Shown here piece after piece: positions 17,568 to 25,879 of a DNA stretch of 64,000 bases; within the stretch, counting starts at the first letter, position 1; each line of letters begins with the position of its first letter. The position numbers and the translations under genes were made by a program. Source of the stretch: Stenotrophomonas maltophilia (GTDB taxonomy: Bacteria > Pseudomonadota > Gammaproteobacteria > Xanthomonadales > Xanthomonadaceae); the NCBI GenBank assembly GCA_900113425.1, contig FOZF01000001.1, positions 1,943,283-2,007,282 on the forward strand. The letters are read 5' to 3'. The notes beneath the pieces are model-generated. The model was not told the origin of the DNA. It saw only the letters and a program-made list of their open reading frames with translations, and made no database searches.

Positions 17568-18005
17568 TCATGAACGAAGGCGCTCCAGCAATGCCGGCAG
17601 CCATTCCGGCTTGAACAGGCCGGCAGGCTGCTCTCTCATTTCCTCTGCACACCACCACTTCCAGCCTGTGATTGTGGCGTTCTCCTCTTCTGTCCAGCCG
17701 TCACGTCGAATGGCTGGCTGTGCGGGAGCATGAACCAGAAAATACTTCTCCAGCCATCGCGCAGGTGTCGAACGGGCGACCGCATAGACGGCGTCCCTTT
17801 CCTCAACGAGCCTGCCGATCTGCAGGTTCAGTCCGGTTTCTTCCCGGAGCTCGCGCCGCGCCGCGTCCAGATAGCTCTCGCCCGGGAGAAGTTCACCGCC
17901 CGGAGTCGCCCAGAAGGGCGCGTGGTGTTCGTCGTGGTACCGGAACAGCAGAAGCCTTCGGTCTTCACCGACGATCACCAAGCGCGCGGACCGTCTGGTC
18001 TCCAT
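17568..18005 (-). CDS. NUDIX hydrolase
   Basis: A 145-residue protein starting at ATG 18005 with GGGAGG upstream. The Nudix box is complete: GGELLPGESYLDAARRELRE followed by ETGL. N-terminal SARLVIVGEDRRLLLFRYHD and C-terminal WWCAEEMREQPAGLFKPEWLPALLERL frame it. Members hydrolyse nucleoside diphosphates linked to another moiety; the substrate here is not predictable. It ends 7 bases from the convergent comM stop. Confidence 0.92.
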   Translation of the reverse strand: METRRSARLVIVGEDRRLLLFRYHDEHHAPFWATPGGELLPGESYLDAARRELREETGLNLQIGRLVEERDAVYAVARSTPARWLEKYFLVHAPAQPAIRRDGWTEEENATITGWKWWCAEEMREQPAGLFKPEWLPALLERLRS

Positions 18006-18199
18006 GATTGCCTCCCTCTGTCGATGCCTGCTGGACCGCACACGATAGGCGAGAGTTCAAGAGATGAAAAAGGACATGCGCAGCTGCTTCATGCCGCAGT
18101 CATGGCGTGCGAGCTCTTGGCGGAACGGGCGACGAGGCTTGGCAAACGTCGGTGGATCGGCCAAAGTTCGGGCTTCATGTCTCCTCATGCGCGCGGCCC

Positions 18200-18895
18200 A
18201 TGACACGCCTGCTCATCATTGAAGACAATCCTGAGCTGGTAGCCAATCTGTATGCGTTCCTGGAACCGCTGGGCTACGTGCTGGACGATGCGCGGGATGG
18301 CGCCAGCGGGCTGCGCCGTGCGACGGAGAACGACTATGACGCCGTTCTGCTGGACCTGATGCTGCCCCGCCTCGATGGGATGACGCTGTGCCACAGGCTT
18401 CGGCAGGAGTTCCAGAACCCCATACCGATCCTGATGCTCACCGCGCGCGATCAGGTGGACGACCGGGTGCAGGGTCTAGCCCTGGGGGCCGATGATTACC
18501 TGGTCAAGCCATTCTCACTGGCCGAGCTGGATGCCCGCATCAAGGCCCTGGTACGCCGAGCCCAGGGCCGGCAGGTGGACACGGTGATCGCGTGGCAGGA
18601 GCTGCAGGTGGATACGCGCTCGCCACAGGCATGGCGGTGCGGCAAGACTATCAGCCTTACGCCGACGGCCCACAAACTGCTCGTTTCACTGGTGCGGGCG
18701 GCGCCGGCCGTCGTGCGCAAGCAGGAGATGGAGTACCTGATCTGGGGTGACGAGCCGCCTGACAGCGGCGCGTTGCGAACGCATATCCACGAGTTGCGCC
18801 TGCAGGTGGATCGGCGCTTCGACTACCCGCTCATCGCAACGGTACACAGCGTAGGCTGGCGTCTTTCCAGCCCCGCGCCCGGACAACCGGAGTAG
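18200..18895 (+). CDS. OmpR-family response regulator
   Basis: A 231-residue regulator with receiver (1-118) and winged-helix (~135-225) domains. Phospho-acceptor Asp52 lies in LLDLMLPRLDG, with the acidic IIEDN pair and YLVKPF lysine. The DNA-binding half has LTPTAHKLLVSLVRAAP and LRTHIHELRLQVD. The ATG at 18200 is chosen from domain limits; no ribosome site is seen and upstream in-frame starts exist. It lies 3 bases ahead of its sensor and in line with dgkA and an EptA-type gene, so it probably controls lipid A modification in the manner of PmrA. Confidence 0.9.
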   Translation: MTRLLIIEDNPELVANLYAFLEPLGYVLDDARDGASGLRRATENDYDAVLLDLMLPRLDGMTLCHRLRQEFQNPIPILMLTARDQVDDRVQGLALGADDYLVKPFSLAELDARIKALVRRAQGRQVDTVIAWQELQVDTRSPQAWRCGKTISLTPTAHKLLVSLVRAAPAVVRKQEMEYLIWGDEPPDSGALRTHIHELRLQVDRRFDYPLIATVHSVGWRLSSPAPGQPE

Positions 18896-18898
18896 GTC

Positions 18899-20161
18899 AT
18901 GCCGACAAGGCGGACGGCGTGGACATCGATCTATCAGCGGATGTCGCTGCGGACACGCATCACGGTCTCCTTCGTTCTGCTGATGGCCGGAGCCATGTGC
19001 TTCATCGCTGTGGTCGAGCTCGTGGACTATGACGAGGTCCGCGCCTCGGCGGTGTCGCGGGCGCAGGATGGCGAGGTGCGAAGGCTGGAAGACGCGATCC
19101 GCCGGGGATCGCCACGCGTGATCACGCATGACAGTCAGCTCTATGACGAGGAGAACGTGCCGACCGTGCTGCGCCAGTATGGTCCCGGTTACCACGGCGA
19201 GCCAGCGCCCAACGAATGGCACCTGCGGGTGTTCGACGTCGAGGGAAAGCGCTACTACCTGCTGCAGGACGGCGAGCACTATGCCTACCTTGAACACCTG
19301 ATCAATGCCTTCGCCGCGCTGGTCATCCTGACCTGCGTACTGTGTGCCCACTGGATCGGGCGACTGACGTCGGCCCACGTCATCGCTCCGATCACCCGGC
19401 TTTCCGAGGCGGTGCAGCGCACATCCAAGCCGTTCCCGTACCAGGACGCGCGTGACGAAATCGGCGTTCTTGCACGTGCCTTTGCCCAGCATAGTGATGA
19501 GCTGGAGCGGTTCCTGCACCGCGAGCAGTGCTTTGCCGGAGACGCCAGCCACGAGCTGCGTACGCCCCTGGCCATCATCGCTGGCGCGGCCGAGACACTG
19601 CTTCACCAGTTGCCGTCCGACAGCCATCTGCTGCCCAGCGCTGACCGCATCCTGCGGACCACACAGGAGATGCAGCGCCAGCTGACCTGCCTGCTGCTGC
19701 TCTCCAGATCCCCTGCGAGCCTTTCTCTGACCGAGGTCCCGCTGCGTGCCATCGTCCAGGAGTGCATGGCACGCTGCGCACCCTGGCTCGCAGGGAAGCC
19801 CGTGACACTGCGACTGGATGCACCAGAGGAGGTCACTGCGGTCACCCATGCGGAGCTGGCGCATTGCGTCGTGTGGAATCTGCTGCGCAACGCCTGCCAG
19901 TACACCGACAGGGGCGAGGTCCGCATCACCCTGCGGGAGGGCGAGCTTGCCATCGCCGACACCGGTCCGGGCCTGCCCCCGACCATCGACCCTGGCCAGT
20001 TCAGCAGGTTCCTTCCCAGCGCACGCCAGGATGGCGAAGGGCTGGGGCTGTCCATCGTGCAGCGCGTGGTAGAGCACCTTGGGTGGCAGATGAAGGTCGA
20101 GACATCCGCTCAGGGGTGCCGATTCCTGCTTCACGTGTCCTCGCCACAAGCGCGTGCCTGA
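18899..20161 (+). CDS. Sensor histidine kinase
   Basis: A 420-residue kinase whose ATG follows GGAG by 6 bases. TM1 is at ~21-41, a periplasmic domain at ~42-132, TM2 at ~133-153, then HAMP. The phospho-acceptor is His218 in GDASHELRTPLAII. The ATP-binding domain has VVWNLLRNACQYT, ADTGPGLPP and GEGLGLSIVQRV. It pairs with the regulator just upstream. The periplasmic part is short and acidic (DYDEVRAS, YDEENVP), which would suit cation or polymyxin sensing as in PmrB, but this is inference. Confidence 0.92.
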   Translation: MPTRRTAWTSIYQRMSLRTRITVSFVLLMAGAMCFIAVVELVDYDEVRASAVSRAQDGEVRRLEDAIRRGSPRVITHDSQLYDEENVPTVLRQYGPGYHGEPAPNEWHLRVFDVEGKRYYLLQDGEHYAYLEHLINAFAALVILTCVLCAHWIGRLTSAHVIAPITRLSEAVQRTSKPFPYQDARDEIGVLARAFAQHSDELERFLHREQCFAGDASHELRTPLAIIAGAAETLLHQLPSDSHLLPSADRILRTTQEMQRQLTCLLLLSRSPASLSLTEVPLRAIVQECMARCAPWLAGKPVTLRLDAPEEVTAVTHAELAHCVVWNLLRNACQYTDRGEVRITLREGELAIADTGPGLPPTIDPGQFSRFLPSARQDGEGLGLSIVQRVVEHLGWQMKVETSAQGCRFLLHVSSPQARA

Positions 20162-20171
20162 CACTTTGCTG

Positions 20172-20194
20172 ACATTGCCGGCCACATTCTGGCC
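20172..20194 (+). promoter_or_regulatory. Tandem repeat before dgkA-eptA, possible regulator box
   Basis: ACATTGCCGGCC is followed at once by ACATTCTGGCC, a 12/11-base tandem repeat 27 bases before the dgkA start. OmpR-class regulators bind such direct repeats one helical turn apart. It lies in the only sizeable gap of this gene row, so dgkA-eptA may have their own controlled promoter. Confidence 0.4.
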
Positions 20195-20221
20195 ACCTTT
20201 TCATGGAAAGGCAGGGCACCC

Positions 20222-20638
20222 ATGCAGCAGCACGCACCGCAGGGCGACGGCAAGTACCGACACGGCAGAACTGGATTCCGGCGCATCCTGCACACACTGA
20301 TTCACTCACGCGACGGTTTCATCGCCACATTTCGCGGGGAGGCAGCATTTCGCCAGCTGCTTGTCCTGCACGGCCTGCTCATGGCGATGACCTGTGTGCT
20401 GGACGTCAGTCCGGTGGAGCGTGCCGTGATGCTGGCCGTCAGCCTGCTGAGCCTCGTGGTTGAACTGCTCAACTCGGCCATCGAGGCGGTGGTCGATCGC
20501 ATCTCGCTCGAGTACCACCCCCTGTCGAAGAACGCCAAGGACATGGGCAGCGCTGCGCAGAGTGTGGTGCTTGTGATGGTGGCGCTGGTGTGGGCGGTGA
20601 TCCTGCTGGGTCCGCATCCGCAGCTGACAACTTCCTGA
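20222..20638 (+). CDS. dgkA: Diacylglycerol kinase
   Basis: A 138-residue inner-membrane enzyme that phosphorylates diacylglycerol to phosphatidate. After a polar N-terminus come GFRRILHTLIHSRDGFIATFRGEAAFRQ and three helices; the hallmark ELLNSAIEAVVDR and KNAKDMGSAA carry the catalytic residues. It lies 49 bases before an EptA-type transferase. EptA/MCR enzymes release diacylglycerol from phosphatidylethanolamine, so DgkA recycles their by-product. This pairing is known from other phosphoethanolamine transferase loci. Confidence 0.95.
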   Translation: MQQHAPQGDGKYRHGRTGFRRILHTLIHSRDGFIATFRGEAAFRQLLVLHGLLMAMTCVLDVSPVERAVMLAVSLLSLVVELLNSAIEAVVDRISLEYHPLSKNAKDMGSAAQSVVLVMVALVWAVILLGPHPQLTTS

Positions 20639-20687
20639 TGAACGCGTCCAGATACTGCGCGCCTCTCTGGCTCCGCAGGATCCGCAC

Positions 20688-22580
20688 GTGCGCGCTTGCT
20701 TCACCTGGCATCGGCCACACCCGGTAACGCTTGTCTGGCTCTCGGCCGCGTTCTTCGCAACGGCGGGCAACATGGCCCTCTGGAAAAGCCTGTGGTCCAT
20801 CGTGGAGCTCCATGGCCTTCGCAGCGCGCTGTTCTTCAGTTCGTTGCCACTGCTGCTGTTCTGCCTGTTCAACCTCCTGCTGACGCCCATCGGGATGCTG
20901 CCCTTGCTGCGCAAGCCGCTTCTGGCGCTGCTGCTGATCGTCAGCAGCGCCGCCAGCTACTTCATGCTGCATTACGGCGTACTGATCGACAGGAGCATGG
21001 TGCAGAACGTGCTGGAAACCAATCAGGCCGAGATGACTTCTTACTTCTCGCTCCCGCTCCTGCTGTCCATCCTCCTGCTGGGTGTGCTGCCCTCATGCAT
21101 CCTGCTGCTCATGCGGACGGGCAATCACGGCCGTCCGCTGCGATCCTCCCTGGTGTGGCTGGCAAACGTTCTTGCCACGATGATGGTGTTCGTCACCATT
21201 GCGTTGTGCTTCTACAAGGACTATTCATCCCTGCTGCGGAACAACCGCTACCTGAGGGAACAGGTGCTGCCACTGAACATCGTGCGGCACACCTACGGCC
21301 ATCTCGGCAGCAGCCACCGTGCCCGTCTCCAGCCGCTGCGCACACTGGCCGACGACGCCGTACGTGCACAGGGCCCCCGGCCCCGACTGGTGATCGTCGT
21401 CGTAGGGGAGACCGCCCGATCCCGGAATTTCCAGCTCAACGGCTACGACAGACCCACCAACCCGATCCTGTCGCGCAAGGACAACGTCATCAGTTTCCAG
21501 AGCGTATCGTCCTGTGGGACCGCCACCGCGATTTCCCTGCCGTGCATGTTCTCCTCCATGCCGCGCACACGGTTCGATGCGGAGAGGGCCGCGTCGCAGG
21601 AAAACGTCCTCGACATCCTGAAGAAAACCGGTGTCGACGTGGTGTGGCGTGACAACAACAACGGCGGATGCAAGGGCGTGTGCGCGCGGGTGCCGACGGA
21701 TTACATGGGACAGTTGAAGGTCGACAGGCTGTGTACCAACGACGATGGCACGTGCCTCGACGAAATCCTCCTTCACGGGCTGTCATCGCGCATCGAAGCC
21801 ACACAGGGCGACAGCCTCGTCGTTCTGCACCCGCTGGGCAGCCATGGCCCCACCTACTTCGAGCGATACCCCGCAGACGCCCGTGTCTTCAGTCCGACCT
21901 GCGACAGCAACCAGATCCAGAAGTGCAGCAATGAAGCGCTGGTCAACACGTATGACAACACGCTTGTCTATACCGACCGCATGCTCGGCAGCGCGATCGA
22001 CCTGCTGCAGTCCTACTCGGACGACCGCGATGTGGCCCTGATCTACGTTTCCGACCACGGTGAGTCACTCGGCGAGCACGGCCTGTACCTGCATGGAACG
22101 CCCTACCTCATCGCGCCACAGGAGCAGACCCAGGTGCCCATGATCATGTGGTTCTCCGCGCAGTTCGCCTCCCATGCAGGACTGGATCTTGCGTGCCTGC
22201 GCCGCGATGCGGATACCCGGGTGTTCAGCCATGACAACCTGTTCCACTCACTGCTGGGCCTGTTCCAGGTCAGTACCACCGAGTATCACGCCGGGCTGGA
22301 TGTCTTCGCCGGATGCCGCACGCCATCAGCGGGGTCCGGTCCACGCGCGGTTGCCTGCCCCGCCGCGCGAGGCACTTCTGCCCCGGGCGGCGACGGCTGC
22401 CAGGCGGCGACTGACGAGACCGTACAGATCCTGCAGTTCGGCCGAACGCTCGGCAGTGGTATTGCTGCCGAACATGATCCTCGCGAGCGCGGCTTCCTGG
22501 GTATCCGCAGGAAATCGCAGGCGGGCGCGGTAGACCGCCTGCAGAACCAGCCAGGCCCGCCGCAGCCCCCCGCCGGGTAG
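20688..22580 (+). CDS. eptA: Phosphoethanolamine-lipid A transferase, EptA/MCR family
   Basis: A 630-residue protein starting at GTG 20688 (AGGA 8 bases upstream). Five N-terminal membrane helices (residues ~13-190) precede a periplasmic alkaline-phosphatase-like domain. The catalytic Thr278 is in SSCGTATAISLPCMF, and metal ligands lie in VVGETARS, HPLGSHGPTYFERYP and VSDHGESLGEHGLYLHG. It adds phosphoethanolamine to lipid A and so lowers polymyxin binding. Family members end near LDVFAGCR (here base 22319). About 86 further residues of low-complexity sequence run antisense to the convergent gene at 22326, an unusual tail. Confidence 0.93.
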   Translation: MRACFTWHRPHPVTLVWLSAAFFATAGNMALWKSLWSIVELHGLRSALFFSSLPLLLFCLFNLLLTPIGMLPLLRKPLLALLLIVSSAASYFMLHYGVLIDRSMVQNVLETNQAEMTSYFSLPLLLSILLLGVLPSCILLLMRTGNHGRPLRSSLVWLANVLATMMVFVTIALCFYKDYSSLLRNNRYLREQVLPLNIVRHTYGHLGSSHRARLQPLRTLADDAVRAQGPRPRLVIVVVGETARSRNFQLNGYDRPTNPILSRKDNVISFQSVSSCGTATAISLPCMFSSMPRTRFDAERAASQENVLDILKKTGVDVVWRDNNNGGCKGVCARVPTDYMGQLKVDRLCTNDDGTCLDEILLHGLSSRIEATQGDSLVVLHPLGSHGPTYFERYPADARVFSPTCDSNQIQKCSNEALVNTYDNTLVYTDRMLGSAIDLLQSYSDDRDVALIYVSDHGESLGEHGLYLHGTPYLIAPQEQTQVPMIMWFSAQFASHAGLDLACLRRDADTRVFSHDNLFHSLLGLFQVSTTEYHAGLDVFAGCRTPSAGSGPRAVACPAARGTSAPGGDGCQAATDETVQILQFGRTLGSGIAAEHDPRERGFLGIRRKSQAGAVDRLQNQPGPPQPPAG

Positions 22581-22721
22581 GGGGCGGACAAGACGCTCAT
22601 AGACCTGCCAGAACTGGTATTCGGCGTCGAGATCGACCCTGGGCGCAGCCCAGGGCACGAGATGCCGGCATGCTCGGACGCCCGGACGGATCGGTGGTTG
22701 GATGGAATCGGACTGGGCCAT
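22326..22721 (-). CDS. Hypothetical protein overlapping the 3' end of eptA
   Basis: About 131 residues if started at ATG 22721 (MAQSDSIQPP); ATGs at 22733 and 22775 are also possible and none has a good ribosome site. The middle looks like a genuine helical protein (DLDAEYQFWQVYERLVRPLP, LVLQAVYRARLRFPADTQE, ARIMFGSNTTAERSAELQDL), unlike a shadow frame. The last ~25 residues are Arg/Gly-rich. I do not recognise a family. It is convergent with eptA and overlaps it by about 255 bases, so one of the two 3' ends is probably not original. Confidence 0.55.
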   Translation of the reverse strand: MAQSDSIQPPIRPGVRACRHLVPWAAPRVDLDAEYQFWQVYERLVRPLPGGGLRRAWLVLQAVYRARLRFPADTQEAALARIMFGSNTTAERSAELQDLYGLVSRRLAAVAARGRSASRGGAGNRAWTGPR

Positions 22722-22793
22722 GCCAGCAAGCATGACGCGGCAACATTGTGTGAACCTTGCGTCCACGCAGGACACGGTTGGCAGCCGTAGGTC

Positions 22794-23627
22794 CTACTGC
22801 AGCACGAAGCGCTCGATCGCGCGCGCCACGCCCTCGTCGGCATTGGTGGTGGTCTCGAAGCGCGCCACGGCCTTCACCGCATCGATCGCGTTGCCCATCG
22901 CCACGCTGGTGCCGGCGTACTGCAGCATGGTCAGGTCGTTCTCCTGGTCGCCGATGGCCATGATGTTGGCGCGGTCGATCCCCAGGTGCTCCGCCAGCTT
23001 CTGCAGGCTGGGGCCCTTGCCCGCACGATGATCGAACACCTCCAGGAAGAACGGTGCGCTCTTCAGTACCGCGAAACGCTCGGTCAGCTCACTGGGCAAC
23101 CGCGCAATGGCGGCGTCCAGCACCTCCGGCTCATCAATCATCATCAGCTTGATGAAGGACATGGTCGGGTCCATGTCAGCCACTCGGCGGTACGACAGCG
23201 GCATGCGCGAGAGGTGCGAGTCGGCCACCGTGTAATAGCTGATGTCCTGGTTGGGCGTGTACATGCGCTGGCTGTCCAGCGCCTGGAAGTGCACGCCCAG
23301 TTCGCGGGCCACCTGCTCGCAGAACAGGAAATCGTCGAAGCTGAGCGGGTACTCGACCACCGTTTCACGCGTGCCGACGCGCTGCACCAGGCCGCCGTTG
23401 CAGGCGATGCAGTAGTCGTCGTTGCCATCGATGCCCAGCTCCTGCAGGAACGGCGCCAGGCCCGGCACCGGGCGGCCACTGGTCAGCACGACATGCACGC
23501 CCAGCGCGCGCGCCTGGGCGACCGCCTGCCGGGCCCGCGGGGTCAGCCTGTGCGCAGGATCCAGCAGGGTGCCATCCATGTCGATGGCGACCAGCTCGAT
23601 GGTCGACTGCCTGCTGCCCATATCCAT
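22794..23627 (-). CDS. yidA: HAD-superfamily sugar phosphatase, YidA type
   Basis: A 277-residue Cof-type HAD phosphatase. The ATG at 23627 is chosen; the frame upstream starts only with TTG. Motif I is VAIDMDGTLLD, motif II LTSGRP, motif III the lysine in FDHRAGKGPSLQ, motif IV IMAIGDQENDLTML. The cap domain and the segments SAPFFLEVFD and DISYYTVADSHL closely follow E. coli YidA, which dephosphorylates sugar phosphates. It stands alone. Confidence 0.93.
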   Translation of the reverse strand: MDMGSRQSTIELVAIDMDGTLLDPAHRLTPRARQAVAQARALGVHVVLTSGRPVPGLAPFLQELGIDGNDDYCIACNGGLVQRVGTRETVVEYPLSFDDFLFCEQVARELGVHFQALDSQRMYTPNQDISYYTVADSHLSRMPLSYRRVADMDPTMSFIKLMMIDEPEVLDAAIARLPSELTERFAVLKSAPFFLEVFDHRAGKGPSLQKLAEHLGIDRANIMAIGDQENDLTMLQYAGTSVAMGNAIDAVKAVARFETTTNADEGVARAIERFVLQ

Positions 23628-23775
23628 GTGATCCAACCAGTGCGGGGCATGCCAGTCTAACGCCTCATCTGCGGTTCACCTCTTTGCGCGTTGTGGCCGG
23701 GATACTGCGTGGGCCTGTGCGTCCCCCACCGCAGGACGGCCCACCGACCGCCCTTCCCTGGAGCCCCCTCGACGC

Positions 23776-24438
23776 ATGACCTATCGCGCCCCCGAGCCCA
23801 ATGACAGTGCCCCGCTGGCCCAGCAGATCGAGGAGATGATCGATGCGCTGCCCACCGGGCACATCAGTGTCGGCACCCTGCTCCACGCCCTCGGCGACGA
23901 GGGACTGCTGCTGATCGTCATCCTGCTGTCGGCCATCTTCATCATCCCGGTGTCCATTCCCGGGCTGAGCACCGTGTTCGGTGCGTCGATCCTGCTGATC
24001 GGCCTGAGCCGCATACGCAACCGCCCGCTGCGGGTACCGGCGCGACTGGCCGGCAAAGAGATCGCCACCGACACGCTCAGGGCCCACCTGGGCCGCGCAT
24101 TGAAGTGGGTGCACCGCATGGAGCGCCTGTCGCGGCCGATGCGGCTGGCGGTGATGGTGCGCTCGAAGAAGATGATGCGCCTGAACAATCTGGCGCTGGT
24201 GTTCGCCACCCTGCTGCTGATGGCACCGGCCGGGCCGATTCCCTTCAGCAACACACTGCCGGCACTTGCCCTGATGTCCTTCGCCATCGGCTTCATCCAG
24301 CGTGATGGCGCGGCGGTGGCGGCCGGCTATGCCTTCCTGGTCGCCACGGTGGCGTACTTCGGCGTGCTGCTGGGCGGCGTCGGGTTTGCGGCCGAATCGG
24401 TGTTCAGCGGGTTCCGCAGCGGTACCACGGAACTGTAG
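23776..24438 (+). CDS. exoD: ExoD-family membrane protein
   Basis: A 220-residue membrane protein of the exopolysaccharide synthesis ExoD family. The cytoplasmic start PLAQQIEEMIDALPTGHISVGTLLHALGDEG is the family signature, followed by helices at ~44-75 (LLLIVILLSAIFIIPVSIPG), ~138-155 and ~185-205. ExoD affects exopolysaccharide levels and alkaline tolerance in rhizobia; the mechanism is unknown. Its TAG stop is provided by the GTAG head of a perfect SMAG repeat. Confidence 0.85.
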   Translation: MTYRAPEPNDSAPLAQQIEEMIDALPTGHISVGTLLHALGDEGLLLIVILLSAIFIIPVSIPGLSTVFGASILLIGLSRIRNRPLRVPARLAGKEIATDTLRAHLGRALKWVHRMERLSRPMRLAVMVRSKKMMRLNNLALVFATLLLMAPAGPIPFSNTLPALALMSFAIGFIQRDGAAVAAGYAFLVATVAYFGVLLGGVGFAAESVFSGFRSGTTEL

Positions 24439-24524
24439 AGCCGAGCCCACGCTCGGCTGCTCTTCGGCCCGTACGCGGAAACCCCGCGCTTCGCGCGTAA
24501 GCCGAGCATGGGCTCGGCTCTACC
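24435..24524. repeat. SMAG dimer at the exoD stop
   Basis: GTAGAGCCGAGCCCACGCTC followed by GGCT starts at 24435; the inverted partner GCCGAGCATGGGCTCGGCTC followed by TAC ends at 24524. The first GTAG contains the exoD stop codon. The two halves can form one large hairpin that would also serve as a 3'-end structure for the convergent dehydrogenase gene. Confidence 0.88.
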
Positions 24525-24568
24525 AAAGCCGGATCCAAAGCAGTCGAGCATGGCGCGACGCTACAGAG

Positions 24569-25879
24569 CTACCTGGCCGAAACACGCCACACCACATCGC
24601 CGACGTCGTCGGCCACCAGCAGGGCGCCCTCGCTGTCGATGGCCATGCCCACCGGCGCGCCCCTCAATGTCTTCTCGTCCTCCGACGCAAAGCCACTGAC
24701 CACGGTCTGCGGACGTCCCGTCGGCCTGCCATTCTTGAACGGTACATACACCACTTCATAGCCGCTCAGCGGAGAGCGGTCCCAGCTGCCATGCTCGCCG
24801 ATGAAGGCGCCACCGTGGTACTTCGCCGGCAGTGCCTGGCCGGTATAGAACAGCAGCCCCAACGGTGCCACGTGCGAACCGATGGCGTAGTCCGGGCGGA
24901 TCGCTTTGGCCACCAGATCCGGCCGCTGCGGCTGCACGCGCTCGTCCACATGCTGGCCGTAGTAGCTGTACGGCCAGCCATAGAAGCCATGCTCCTGTAC
25001 CGAGGTGAGATAGTCCGGCACCAGGTCGGCACCGATCTCGTCACGTTCGTTCACCACTGCCCACAGCCTGCCGGTGCTCGGTTCCCAGTCCAGGCCGGTG
25101 GGGTTGCGCAGGCCGGAGGCATAGATGCGGCTGCCGCTGGTCGCCACGTCCACCTCCAGCACCACCGCACGCCTGTACTCGATGGCCAGGCCGTTCTCGG
25201 TGATGTTGCTGTTGGAGCCGACGCCCACGTACAGCTTGCTGCCATCACGGCTGGCCAGCAGATCCTTGGTCCAGTGGTGGTTGACGGTGCTGGGCAGGTC
25301 GGTGAATTCGCTGCCCTTGTCGGACATGCGCGTTTCGCCGGGCACGTAGTGGTACTTCATGATGTTGTCGGTGTTGGCGACGTACAGCGTGTCGCCGATC
25401 AGGGCGATGCCGAATGGCGAATGCAGGCCCTCGATGTAGACGTGCTGGGTCCATGCGGCAGTGCCGGGCGCGCGCCGCAGCAGGGTGACCCGGTTGCCTC
25501 CCTTGCCGGCCTTGCCCGAGCGCGCCTTCACCTTGCCGGCAATCCATTGCTTGGGGGTGGTGACCGGCTCGGTGCCCGGACCGTTGCCTTCCACCACCAG
25601 CACATCGCCATTGGGCAGGGTCAGCAGGCGGCGCGGGTGCTGCAGGTTGGCAGCGATGCGCTCGATCTTCAGTCCGTCGGCCACCGACGGCGCCTGCCCA
25701 TCGGCCCAGCCCACCCCGCGCGGTACCTGCATGGGCGGCATCAGGTAGTTCTCCGGCGCCGGCAGCGGCGGATGCGCACCGGATTGTTCGCTGGGGTGAT
25801 ATTCGGCTTTGCCGGCACACGCCGACAGGATCGCGGCCAGAACCAGCCCGCCTGCAGCAGGCACGATGCGATCAACCAT
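24569..25879 (-). CDS. PQQ-dependent sugar dehydrogenase-like lipoprotein (sorbosone dehydrogenase type)
   Basis: A 436-residue exported protein. The ATG at 25879 has AAGGAGG 5 bases upstream and overlaps the preceding gene by 8 bases. The signal peptide ends in a lipobox (AAILSAC), so it should be a lipoprotein. The beta-propeller shows the glucose/sorbosone dehydrogenase signatures: LQHPRRLLTLPNGDVLVVE, GLHSPFGIALIGDTLYVANTD, GLRNPTGLDWEPSTGRLW, GQALPAKYHGGAFIGEHGSW and GAPVGMAIDSEGALLVADD. It probably oxidises a sugar in the periplasm with PQQ. It forms an operon with a DUF2231 membrane protein that could pass on electrons. Confidence 0.87.
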   Translation of the reverse strand: MVDRIVPAAGGLVLAAILSACAGKAEYHPSEQSGAHPPLPAPENYLMPPMQVPRGVGWADGQAPSVADGLKIERIAANLQHPRRLLTLPNGDVLVVEGNGPGTEPVTTPKQWIAGKVKARSGKAGKGGNRVTLLRRAPGTAAWTQHVYIEGLHSPFGIALIGDTLYVANTDNIMKYHYVPGETRMSDKGSEFTDLPSTVNHHWTKDLLASRDGSKLYVGVGSNSNITENGLAIEYRRAVVLEVDVATSGSRIYASGLRNPTGLDWEPSTGRLWAVVNERDEIGADLVPDYLTSVQEHGFYGWPYSYYGQHVDERVQPQRPDLVAKAIRPDYAIGSHVAPLGLLFYTGQALPAKYHGGAFIGEHGSWDRSPLSGYEVVYVPFKNGRPTGRPQTVVSGFASEDEKTLRGAPVGMAIDSEGALLVADDVGDVVWRVSAR

